Origin: an uncultured Chloroflexota bacterium
GTDB lineage: Bacteria; Chloroflexota; Anaerolineae; Aggregatilineales; Phototrophicaceae
Assembly (NCBI GenBank): GCA_937927665.1
Contig: CALBRY010000288.1
Span: 1-11,044, forward strand
Direction of reading: 5' to 3'
Length of the DNA stretch: 11,044 nucleotides
In this document: positions 1 to 6,713 of the stretch, one piece after another
Layout: every line of letters begins with the position of its first letter
How positions within the stretch are numbered: position 1 is the stretch's first letter
The notes under the pieces: model-generated
The model's database searches: none
What the model saw: the letters and a program-made list of their open reading frames with translations, nothing else
Told to the model about the DNA's origin: nothing
Position numbers and translations under genes: made by a program

Positions 1-1066
1 CTGTATTTCCTATGTCGGCAAGCGCCGCCGATTCATGGGCGGTATGCGGATCGCGCATCGGTACGCCAACCATGCCGAGCACACGAGTCCAGCGCGACAT
101 GCCCATCTCGTCACTGCGCGAAAGATAGCCCGTGTTGAGTTGGATAGTCCCCGGTTTCCAGCGGTTGACCTCGGTGATCAGGTTGGCGGCGAGAACGGCG
201 GCATTGAGCGGAACCAGCGCGCCTTTTCCCGCACCGCTGATCACGCCATGCGATCCACCCGCTCCGGGCTGGATCGGCGTACCCTCTCCGACAGTCTGAG
301 CATCACACACAATCGCGCCGCGCGCCGGACGGACAATCTGTGCCAATCTCGCCGCACCATGACCGAAGAATACCTCCGGAATACCTTCTTCTTCGTCGGT
401 GAAAACGATCATGATCTGTTTGTTCTCGGCGATGAGACGGTTCACGCCAGCGGCGAATGCGAATGCCACGCCGAGCGCAGTCAGCACCCCCAACGTATTG
501 TCCAACCCTGTCCCGGTGATCTGTCCATTCTCAAGGGTTGGATAAGCGTCCATCACGATCGTGTCGAGCGGGTGAAGATCGCCGGTTTCGGCTTGAAAAC
601 GTATGATTCCGTTTTCAGCGCGAAACTTTCCTACAGCCGCAGCCTCAATCGACTGAGAAGCGGGATCATACCTGAGCGCTTTCGCGGCGCATGTGTAGCC
701 ATGTTCAGGAATACGAACGGCGCAGACAGGATAAATCTCACCTGTTGAAGTATAACGCACGCGAAACGACGGACGATCCATATGCGCGACAATGAGCAAA
801 TCGGGCTGGGGTTTATCCGCGCCTAAAATCAGCGCGTCGTTTCCGGTGTTCCCAAGATTCGGGGTGAAATAGTGGCTGAGTCCATACTCATCTACCAGCT
901 TGCTGATCACCTCACCGATTGCGCCGGGAAGCGTGCATCCGGCGCGCGGTGCGTGGGCGTTCATCAGGCGAATCAACGGACTGCTTACGCTACTGGGTTC
1001 TGCGATGAATGGAAACGCAGCAGTTGAGTCTAGGACTGGAAAGGCGGCAAATAACTGTTCAAGCAT
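1..1066 (-). CDS. M42-like zinc metallopeptidase, partial (C-terminus beyond left edge)
   Basis: Reading leftward from an ATG at 1066-1064, 355 codons are open to the window edge, so the C-terminus is missing. The order of metal-site motifs matches the M42/M28 dinuclear metallopeptidase fold. They are VAHMD (His95, Asp97), TGLDNT (Asp189), TDEEEG (Glu225/Glu226 as catalytic base and ligand), VCDAQ (Asp255) and a late HTAHES (His344 as the probable last ligand). Members usually cut N-terminal residues from short peptides in the cytoplasm as large oligomers; no signal peptide is seen here. The start codon overlaps the stop of the preceding M42 gene by one base (TGATG), which implies translational coupling. 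The protein is divergent: the usual HMDEIG and QEEVGLRGA motifs read HMDRPS and DEEEGIPEV, so substrate and exact family are uncertain. Only a few tens of C-terminal residues are likely to be missing. Confidence 0.8.
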   Translation of the reverse strand, partial: MLEQLFAAFPVLDSTAAFPFIAEPSSVSSPLIRLMNAHAPRAGCTLPGAIGEVISKLVDEYGLSHYFTPNLGNTGNDALILGADKPQPDLLIVAHMDRPSFRVRYTSTGEIYPVCAVRIPEHGYTCAAKALRYDPASQSIEAAAVGKFRAENGIIRFQAETGDLHPLDTIVMDAYPTLENGQITGTGLDNTLGVLTALGVAFAFAAGVNRLIAENKQIMIVFTDEEEGIPEVFFGHGAARLAQIVRPARGAIVCDAQTVGEGTPIQPGAGGSHGVISGAGKGALVPLNAAVLAANLITEVNRWKPGTIQLNTGYLSRSDEMGMSRWTRVLGMVGVPMRDPHTAHESAALADIGNT

Positions 1067-2094
1067 CACAACTCCATTGGATCGAGCAAGGCGGCGTGCA
1101 GCAGTCCTAATGCAGAGTCCAGATCAGCCGTATTGATCACTTCGGCGGGCGAGTGCTTGCCGCGCATCGGCAGCCCGATCACAGCGGACGGGATTGCCAG
1201 TGGAATCGCCGCGCGTGAGTCCGCCATCAAGCCGTGTACGGCATCCTGCTGAAACTGAATCCCTTCACGTCCTGCGATCGCTTTCAAACGCTGACGCAAG
1301 CGCGGATGGGCATGCCACGAGCCGATTCCGCTGATATACAAGAAGGCAGTCAGGACCGCACCACCGCCCAAGCGTGTTTCTCCCCGCCCTGCTGTTTCAG
1401 GGGTGTCATAGCTGACCGTGCCATCAACGAACAGCGCGAGATCGGGTTGAACCGCCGACAGCGCCGCCTGTGCCGCGATCGCGTTGGTTTCTTCTTGAAC
1501 CGTGCCGATCAAATATACGGTGTGAGGCGATGGGTTTTGCTTCAGGCGCTCCGCAAGCGCGACCAAGACAGCGCAGCCGGCGCGATCATCCAGATACGGT
1601 GATACGACGAATCCGTTTGCGAGTGAAAGCAACTGCGGCGCATACGAGATCGGGGTGGTAATTTCGATTCCGGACGCATTCGCCCCGGTGTAAATCCAGA
1701 TTTCGTCATCGGTTCGCACGGCTTCGTCGCCGGGGCGTGCCTGATGTGCTGAACGCACATCGACAACACCCACGATATCGCCCGCTGAAGTATGCAACCG
1801 CACCGGAGTCCCCGGTAATGCTTTATAGTTGATGCCGCCGATCCGCACCACACGCACCCCATTTGCAGACGCGCTTTTGACCATCATGCCGATCGTGTCG
1901 ATATGCGCGCACACAGCGATCTTTTTGCCCTGACCGCTGCCGATGCGGGCGATCACATTAAAGATCGGGTCGATTCCAACCTCGTCGGCATATGGGCGAA
2001 ACGACTCCGCCATATGCGCGGCGATGATGTCTTCATGCCCGGAAATACCGGGAACAGACGTCAGCGTATGCAGCAGGGAAATCCAATCGATCAC
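1066..2094 (-). CDS. M42 family aminopeptidase (endoglucanase-like family)
   Basis: This gene encodes 342 residues, the usual length for M42 aminopeptidases, which are cytosolic di-metal enzymes that trim oligopeptides, often as tetrahedral dodecamers. All metal-site motifs are present in order: AHIDTIG (His64, Asp66), YLDDRAG (Asp169/Asp170), VQEET (Glu201 general base, Glu202 ligand), VDGT (Asp224) and GKHSPAE (His314). The RIGG segment around residues 84-87 and VGVVDVRSAHQ (109-117) fit the inserted PDZ-like/oligomerisation domain of the family. The start is GTG at 2094-2092, overlapping the nucleoside hydrolase stop as GTGA. An AAAGGGA ribosome binding site lies just upstream, inside that gene. 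It is the second gene of a leftward operon, with another M42-like gene next. GLRGA after the catalytic glutamates is replaced by NAIAA. Some M42 proteins were once called endoglucanases or deblocking aminopeptidases; nothing here fixes the substrate. Confidence 0.88.
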   Translation of the reverse strand: MIDWISLLHTLTSVPGISGHEDIIAAHMAESFRPYADEVGIDPIFNVIARIGSGQGKKIAVCAHIDTIGMMVKSASANGVRVVRIGGINYKALPGTPVRLHTSAGDIVGVVDVRSAHQARPGDEAVRTDDEIWIYTGANASGIEITTPISYAPQLLSLANGFVVSPYLDDRAGCAVLVALAERLKQNPSPHTVYLIGTVQEETNAIAAQAALSAVQPDLALFVDGTVSYDTPETAGRGETRLGGGAVLTAFLYISGIGSWHAHPRLRQRLKAIAGREGIQFQQDAVHGLMADSRAAIPLAIPSAVIGLPMRGKHSPAEVINTADLDSALGLLHAALLDPMEL

Positions 2095-3047
2095 AGCGTC
2101 CCTTTCGTCAAAAGCGTGGTCATCATCGCCTCAAATGCGCCTTGATCGATAGCAGTAACGATGTGGGTGTTCGGCTGTAGAGGACTCATATACGTAAAAT
2201 CTGCCGCTGTCATGCCGCGTGTGTGCTTTCCGCTCAGTTCAACAGTCACGTAACGATGCTGCGTGGCGGTGACCATATCAGGCACAAGCGCAGATGCGAT
2301 CGTGATCGGATCGGGAACGATCAACCCATGCAATCCCTGAACCTGCCGTGATGCCGCAATCGTGAATCCGCTGATTCCTAAAAAGAACCGTGCGATCGGA
2401 TGCTTGGAATGCTCCGCTACATCAAGGAGCGTGTTCACACGCTCCCACGGGATCGCATGACGCACACAGGTTTCCCATGGAATCATGACGGAGTTGGGGA
2501 ATGCTTGCAGCGTAATATAGGTCGCTTCCGGATCCACTTGCACGTTAAATTCGGCGGTAAAAACCTCGGTGTTTCCAAATCCACTGACTGCGCCGCCCAT
2601 CCAAATAAGCTGCTTAATTCGGGATGGGAATTCGGGATCGAGCCGGGTCGCCAGCGCGAGATTGGTCATCGGTCCCAATGCGATCAGCGTGATTTCGCCG
2701 GGATACTGGGCGGACAAACGAATCATCGCCAGCGCGGCGTGTTCGGCTTCCGCTGTTTTATTGCTTACCGGACGATCTGCCCAATCGCCCAAGCCGTCAT
2801 TTCCATGAATAAAGGCGGTCTGGTGATTCCAGTCGGATACCAGCGGACGTTCTGCGCCACGAAAGACCGGAATTTGCTCGCTTCCCATCACCTTAAGGGT
2901 GCTGGCAACGTTGCGGACAACATAATCAACATGAATATTCCCGGTAACAGTCGTAATCGCTTCAATGCGGACATTCTGATGCGCCAGCGCGAGCAGGAGC
3001 GCTTGCGCGTCATCGACGCCTGCATCCGTATCAATAATCAGACGCAT
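2091..3047 (-). CDS. Inosine/uridine-preferring nucleoside hydrolase family protein
   Basis: A 318-residue protein of the IU-nucleoside hydrolase family, which cleaves the N-glycosidic bond of ribonucleosides to a free base plus ribose in the cytoplasm. The N-terminal calcium/ribose motif DTDAGVDD is at residues 6-13 (Asp8, Asp12, Asp13). It is followed by TVTGNIHVD (33-41), HGNDGLGD (81-88), ALGPMTNL (123-130), MGGAV (150-154) and EFNVQVDPEAT (166-176). The C-terminal calcium Asp is Asp246 in VPDPIT. The residue before it is Pro245, where classic IU enzymes carry a His that protonates the leaving base, so base preference may differ. The frame is open to 3203, but the ATG at 3047 was chosen because the core motif begins five residues later, an AAAGG site precedes it, and a TATAAT element lies upstream. 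It is first in the leftward operon and faces a nucleoside importer, which supports a salvage role. Confidence 0.9.
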   Translation of the reverse strand: MRLIIDTDAGVDDAQALLLALAHQNVRIEAITTVTGNIHVDYVVRNVASTLKVMGSEQIPVFRGAERPLVSDWNHQTAFIHGNDGLGDWADRPVSNKTAEAEHAALAMIRLSAQYPGEITLIALGPMTNLALATRLDPEFPSRIKQLIWMGGAVSGFGNTEVFTAEFNVQVDPEATYITLQAFPNSVMIPWETCVRHAIPWERVNTLLDVAEHSKHPIARFFLGISGFTIAASRQVQGLHGLIVPDPITIASALVPDMVTATQHRYVTVELSGKHTRGMTAADFTYMSPLQPNTHIVTAIDQGAFEAMMTTLLTKGTL

Positions 3048-3102
3048 ATTTGAGCCTTTGGTTATAAGGTGAGAAGCAGCTATTTGGCTCACCGTTTTGT
3101 TT

Positions 3103-3108
3103 ATTATA
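3103..3108 (-). promoter_or_regulatory. Candidate -10 element for the nucleoside hydrolase operon
   Basis: On the minus strand this hexamer reads a perfect TATAAT, 55 bases upstream of the hydrolase ATG, giving a predicted leader of about 50 bases. No good -35 hexamer is visible at 16-18 bases; the nearest options are CATAAC at 17 and GTCATA at 19. The call rests mainly on the -10 and its position. A weak plus-strand pair (TTGGCT at 3084-3089, TATAGC at 3105-3110, 15-base spacing) overlaps it and could serve the divergent acetyltransferase, which would make the two promoters face to face. Confidence 0.45.
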
Positions 3109-3147
3109 GCGGCATCCATCATGCGGTTATGACCAGTTTTACCGGTA

Positions 3148-3168
3148 CAATTCAGCGCATCTGAATTG
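3148..3168. promoter_or_regulatory. Perfect inverted repeat, candidate operator or leader hairpin
   Basis: CAATTCAG (3148-3155), a five-base spacer CGCAT, and CTGAATTG (3161-3168) form an uninterrupted 8-bp inverted repeat in the 138-base gap between the divergent hydrolase and acetyltransferase genes. Its right arm touches the acetyltransferase ribosome binding site. It could be the binding site of a dimeric repressor serving one or both genes, or an RNA hairpin next to the ribosome binding site. No regulator gene lies in this window, so the partner is unknown. Confidence 0.5.
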
Positions 3169-3185
3169 AGGAAGGGACACTGATC

Positions 3186-3809
3186 TTGCCTGCACAACTC
3201 CACACTACAACACTTTCCTTTGATCAGTTAGAACGTGCTGCCGCGTCGCTCAGTCATGCATTTGCATCTGACCCGATGTACACGTATGTCCTGCCAGAAG
3301 ATGCCACCCGCCCAACACGATTGGCGCGATTCTTTCGATCGCTGCTTCACATTGGGCGGATGCAGGGTGAAGTTTATATCGCGGAGGATGGTGCAGGCGC
3401 GGCGATCTGGCTGCCTCCTGAAAATATTAATGTTTCGTTTTGGAACGGCGCGCGTGCTGGTATGGGAACACTCGCGCTGCATTGGGGAATTGGCGGGTTT
3501 ACACGACTTCTCAATTGTGCAAACGCATTTGATGAAGTCCATGATGCGGAGATGATCACCAAAGATCACTGGTATCTGCTCGTGATCGGCATTGATCCTG
3601 TCAATCAAGGGCGTGGATTAGGCAGCGAGTTGGTTCAACTTGGCACACGGAAAGCAGATTTGACGGGTAAAGCATGCTATCTGGAAACCTGTACACATCG
3701 AAATGTTGTGCTGTATGAGCGCTACGGCTTCCGTGTGACCAAAGAAGATCGAATTGAACGCGGTGGTCCGGTATTTTGGGCATTGCGACGAAACCCCCAA
3801 TTCCCATAG
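3186..3809 (+). CDS. GNAT family N-acetyltransferase
   Basis: A 207-residue cytoplasmic protein with the acetyl-CoA-binding GNAT core in its C-terminal half. Strand beta4 (LLVIGIDP, 131-138) leads into the pyrophosphate-binding loop QGRGLG (141-146). Motif B is seen as CYLETCTHRN followed by VVLYERYGF (164-182). The N-terminal half contains AIWLPPEN (73-80), a pattern typical of GNATs annotated only as general acetyltransferases. The start is TTG at 3186, chosen because GAGGAAGGGA (3168-3177) sits eight bases upstream and the next in-frame ATG is at residue 31, inside the fold. It is transcribed away from the hydrolase and toward the importer operon, 83 bases ahead of the binding-protein gene. 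No terminator is evident in between, so some read-through is possible. The acceptor cannot be told from sequence; an amine, a nucleoside-related compound or a resistance substrate are all possible. Confidence 0.88.
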   Translation: MPAQLHTTTLSFDQLERAAASLSHAFASDPMYTYVLPEDATRPTRLARFFRSLLHIGRMQGEVYIAEDGAGAAIWLPPENINVSFWNGARAGMGTLALHWGIGGFTRLLNCANAFDEVHDAEMITKDHWYLLVIGIDPVNQGRGLGSELVQLGTRKADLTGKACYLETCTHRNVVLYERYGFRVTKEDRIERGGPVFWALRRNPQFP

Positions 3810-3827
3810 TTTCATGGTATCAATCTG

Positions 3828-3856
3828 TTGCCAACCTTGCCCAACTTCGCCATAAT
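3828..3856 (+). promoter_or_regulatory. Sigma70-type promoter of the nucleoside ABC operon
   Basis: TTGCCA (3828-3833) and CATAAT (3851-3856) are separated by exactly 17 bases, and each matches five of six consensus positions. Transcription would start near 3863, leaving a leader of about 30 bases that is too short for a purine riboswitch. A near-perfect direct repeat, TTGCCAAC (3828-3835) and TTGCCCAAC (3837-3845), spans the -35 and spacer and might be a regulator site. A GGGAG ribosome binding site at 3883-3887 precedes the ATG. Confidence 0.65.
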
Positions 3857-3892
3857 TTGTGGAGCGTTTTAACTTTGGTATAGGGAGCTGCA

Positions 3893-5056
3893 ATGTCTCG
3901 TTCAAAAATGCTTACATTGACAATGGCGGTCTTGCTTGTCTTCACGATCACCGCAGGGACGATCGTAGCGCAGGATGAACCGCTCCGCGTGACGTTGGTC
4001 ATCAACGGCGTGCTGGGTGACAAGTCGTTCTTCGACTCGGCGCAGCGCGGTATGGATCGGGCGATGGATGACTTCAATATTGAAGTGAACACCATCGAAC
4101 TCGGCGTCGATCCTGCGAACTGGGAAAGTGGTCTGGAAGACGCAATGAGCGACAGCGAGAGCTATGATGTGCTCATCGTCGGAACGTTCCAGATGGTCGA
4201 TTTCCTCGCGGCGCGCGTCCACCAGTACCCGGACAAAGTGTTCATCACCTACGATGCAGGCGTCGCTTATGACAATGCCGACCTCTGCGTTGATGGCTGC
4301 GCCAATGTGTACAGCATCACCTATCTCCAGAATGAAGGTTCGTTCCTCGCAGGCGTGTATGCTGCGGCGATGTCGGTTCAGGCAGACATTGAAGGAATCG
4401 ATCCGGCGGCGGTTGTGCTCGGCGCAATCGGCGGGCAGGATATCCCGGTCATCAACGACTTCATCGTTGGTTACGAACAGGGTGCATGCCTTGTCAGCCC
4501 AGACAGCAATGTGATCGTTCAGTACGCGGGCGGTTGGAATGACCCTGCACGCGGTAAAGAAATTGCATTGGCGATGTACGAGCAGGGTGCAGACATTGTC
4601 TTCCAGATCGCAGGCGGTACGGGTGTCGGCGTCTTTGAAGCAGCAGAAGAACAGGGACGCTTCGCCATTGGTGTTGACAGCGATCAGGCGACGATCGTGA
4701 TGGATACCAATCCCGATCAGGCAGCACGCATTCTCACCAGCATGATGAAGAATGTTGACAATTCGCTGTATCGCGCGATGGATCTGTATTTCCAAGATGC
4801 ACTCCCGATTGGCGAGATGGAAGCACTCGGCATCTCCGAAGGTGGCGTCGGTCTGGCAATCAATGACATCTATACCGGAAACACCCCTGAAGCTGTCCAG
4901 AACCTGATCGCTGCGGTTCAGGAAGCAGTTGTTGCGGGCGACATCAGCGTTAACACCGTGTTCGCGGCAGAAGGCGAAGCTGCGGTTGTTGGTCAGGGCT
5001 GCGCTGCGATGCCCGCGATCGAGTTCGACGTTGAAGCCGCAATGGGCGGAATGTAA
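3893..5056 (+). CDS. BMP/PnrA-family nucleoside ABC transporter substrate-binding protein
   Basis: A 387-residue exported binding protein of the BMP/Med/PnrA family, whose characterised members bind purine nucleosides and deliver them to an ABC importer. A Sec signal peptide (basic SRSK, hydrophobic 7-25) ends around VAQDEP. There is no lipobox cysteine, unlike many family members. Family motifs are LGDKSFFDSA (41-50), the periplasmic-binding hinge strand YDVLIVGT (91-98), the NEGSFLAG loop (147-154), GAIGGQDIP (177-185), GADIVFQIAGGTG (232-244, with Phe237 a candidate base-stacking residue) and GVDSDQ (260-265, Asp262 a candidate ribose ligand). TSMMKNVDN (282-290) closes the second lobe. 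Four cysteines (132, 136, 199, 370) could form disulphides. It is first in the operon behind a clear promoter, and the stem-loops after it should favour its expression over the membrane parts. Nucleoside as ligand is inferred from family and context. Confidence 0.92.
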   Translation: MSRSKMLTLTMAVLLVFTITAGTIVAQDEPLRVTLVINGVLGDKSFFDSAQRGMDRAMDDFNIEVNTIELGVDPANWESGLEDAMSDSESYDVLIVGTFQMVDFLAARVHQYPDKVFITYDAGVAYDNADLCVDGCANVYSITYLQNEGSFLAGVYAAAMSVQADIEGIDPAAVVLGAIGGQDIPVINDFIVGYEQGACLVSPDSNVIVQYAGGWNDPARGKEIALAMYEQGADIVFQIAGGTGVGVFEAAEEQGRFAIGVDSDQATIVMDTNPDQAARILTSMMKNVDNSLYRAMDLYFQDALPIGEMEALGISEGGVGLAINDIYTGNTPEAVQNLIAAVQEAVVAGDISVNTVFAAEGEAAVVGQGCAAMPAIEFDVEAAMGGM

Positions 5057-5069
5057 ATCTCATTTCTAT

Positions 5070-5097
5070 TACAGGCGTAAACAGCTTGCAGCCTGTA
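5070..5097 (+). other. Stem-loop just after the binding-protein gene
   Basis: TACAGGC (5070-5076) pairs with GCCTGTA (5091-5097) around a 14-base loop, beginning 13 bases past the stop codon. There is no T run. It may be a mRNA 3'-end stabiliser acting together with the stronger hairpin downstream. The long loop makes chance pairing a real alternative. Confidence 0.35.
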
Positions 5098-5115
5098 TAA
5101 AGACACGTTAATGTT

Positions 5116-5151
5116 GGGGCGCGCAGAGGTTTTCTGCGCGTCCTGCTTTTT
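5116..5151 (+). terminator. Intercistronic terminator/attenuator between binding protein and ATPase
   Basis: A 12-bp stem (5116-5127 with 5133-5144, two G-T wobbles, otherwise GC-rich) closes a five-base loop GGTTT, and TTTTT follows at 5147-5151. This is the form of an intrinsic terminator, but it sits inside an operon, in the 115-base gap before the ATPase gene, and no clear new promoter is seen after it. Partial termination together with protection of the upstream message would yield much more binding protein than transporter, a common arrangement in ABC importer operons. Confidence 0.65.
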
Positions 5152-5171
5152 AATTACTTTGGGACACTACG

Positions 5172-6713
5172 ATGACCTTGTTACAAGCCAAAGACATCGT
5201 CAAGGTCTACCCAAACGGCGTTATCGCCAACAACGGCGTGAATCTCACCGTAATCAAGGGCGAAATTCACGCGATCGTCGGCGAAAATGGCGCTGGCAAG
5301 TCCACCTTGATGAAAATGCTCTACGGATTGGAGCAGCCAACGAGCGGCACAATCCTCCTGGATGATAAACCCGTAACCATCGGTAACCCCCAGACCGCGA
5401 TTGATCTTGGAATCGGCATGGTTCACCAAAATTTCATGTTGGTGGATTCATTTACCGTTGCCGAGAATATCGCGCTAGGGCGTGAGTCTGTGCGTGGCGC
5501 TGCACTTGATCGCAAAAAAGCGATCTTGGATACCGAGCAGTTAGCGCGTGACTACGGCTTGCATGTTGATCCAAACGCAAAAGTTGGAAATGTGCCGGTC
5601 GGGATGCGCCAACGTGTTGAGATTCTGAAAGCGCTTTATCGCGGCGCGCAAATCTTGATCCTTGATGAGCCGACCGCCGTCCTTACGCCCAAAGAAACCA
5701 CTGACCTTTTTGCCGCTATTCGCAGTTTGGTCAATCAGGGTAAAACCGTGATTTTCATCACGCACAAACTGCGTGAAGTAATGGAAATTAGCGATCGCGT
5801 CACTGTGATGCGCGATGCGCGGCATGTCGGAACGGTGAACACCTTCCAAACCAGCATCGCGGAATTGGCGCGTATGATGGTTGGACGCGAAGTGTTTATG
5901 CAAGTTGACCGCCCGCCGGTAACTCCCGGTAATGCTGTCCTCCAAGTCCATGATTTGATCTATACGAACGAAGCCGGGCGACCGATCGTGAAGAATATCA
6001 GCTTCACGGTGCGTGAGAGCGAAATTGTGGGTATCGCAGGCGTGGAAGGCAACGGTCAAACAGAATTGATCGAAGTCTTGACGGGTCTGCGCCCCCCGAC
6101 AAACGGATCAATCCAAGTTGAGGGGAAAGAGGTCACAGGGCACGGCGCTCGCGGGATGCGAGAAGCACAAGTCGCGCATATCCCTGAAGACCGCCTAACG
6201 AACGGTGTCGCCCGTGATGTAAGCATTGCGGATAACCTGATCGTCGACCGCTACTATCGAGAACCGTTCAAAAAAGGCGGACTCCTCGATTTGACGCAAA
6301 TTCGCACAAACGGCGAACAACTGATTCAAGAATTCGGGATTTTGGCGGCGGACTGTGATCAACCCGTTGCGTCACTCTCCGGCGGCAATATGCAGAAAGT
6401 GATTGTGGCGCGTGAGTTCAGTTCCTCTCCGCGTTTGCTCATCGCTGCACAGCCCACACGCGGCGTTGATATTGGCGCGATCGAGTTTATCCATCAGCAG
6501 CTTGTCAACAAAAGAAGCGATGGACTGGCGATCTTGTTGGTGAGTGCCGATCTTCAAGAAGTCATGAAACTCAGCGATCGCATTCTGGTGATGTATAACG
6601 GCGAGATTGCGGCGATCTTCCCGAACACGCCCGATTTGACCGAAGAAAAGCTCGGTTTGTATATGCTTGGCGCTCAGCGCCAAAGTGCCGAAGAAATGGA
6701 AGGGCTGCGATGA
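5172..6713 (+). CDS. ABC transporter ATP-binding protein, nucleoside/simple-sugar type, two NBDs
   Basis: A 513-residue cytoplasmic ATPase with two nucleotide-binding domains, the normal size for the energising subunit of BMP-type nucleoside importers (NupB/YufO-like). NBD1 has a full Walker A GENGAGKST (37-45), Q-loop His85-Gln86, a signature region reading VPVGMRQRVE, Walker B LILDEP (162-167) and H-loop His198. NBD2 is degenerate: Walker A is GVEGNGQT (290-297, Gln replacing Lys), the signature LSGGN is intact (402-406), Walker B reads IAAQPTRG without the catalytic Glu, and the H-loop position is SAD. This asymmetry is normal for the family and leaves one hydrolytic site. The ATG at 5172 follows a weak GGGA site. 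The gene ends with an ATGA overlap with the first permease gene, so these two are coupled. It belongs to the membrane-associated importer complex. Confidence 0.93.
   Translation: MTLLQAKDIVKVYPNGVIANNGVNLTVIKGEIHAIVGENGAGKSTLMKMLYGLEQPTSGTILLDDKPVTIGNPQTAIDLGIGMVHQNFMLVDSFTVAENIALGRESVRGAALDRKKAILDTEQLARDYGLHVDPNAKVGNVPVGMRQRVEILKALYRGAQILILDEPTAVLTPKETTDLFAAIRSLVNQGKTVIFITHKLREVMEISDRVTVMRDARHVGTVNTFQTSIAELARMMVGREVFMQVDRPPVTPGNAVLQVHDLIYTNEAGRPIVKNISFTVRESEIVGIAGVEGNGQTELIEVLTGLRPPTNGSIQVEGKEVTGHGARGMREAQVAHIPEDRLTNGVARDVSIADNLIVDRYYREPFKKGGLLDLTQIRTNGEQLIQEFGILAADCDQPVASLSGGNMQKVIVAREFSSSPRLLIAAQPTRGVDIGAIEFIHQQLVNKRSDGLAILLVSADLQEVMKLSDRILVMYNGEIAAIFPNTPDLTEEKLGLYMLGAQRQSAEEMEGLR

Noticed and set aside
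35..748. Long plus-strand open frame of 237 codons
   Set aside because: It is antisense to the left M42-like gene, whose frame holds all the metal-site motifs. Its translation is rich in Arg, His and Cys with no recognisable domain.
3048..3203. 52-residue N-terminal extension of the nucleoside hydrolase (start at 3203)
   Set aside because: It would overlap the acetyltransferase start and the promoter region and has no family similarity. The ATG at 3047 has a ribosome binding site and places the DTD motif at the normal position.
3863..3892. Purine riboswitch ahead of the nucleoside importer
   Set aside because: The predicted leader is only about 30 bases, and no aptamer-like paired structure is seen there.
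3902..4795. Minus-strand open frame of 297 codons under the binding-protein gene
   Set aside because: It is the complement of a clear BMP-family protein. The Cys/His/Arg-rich translation has no motif, and no start signals support it.
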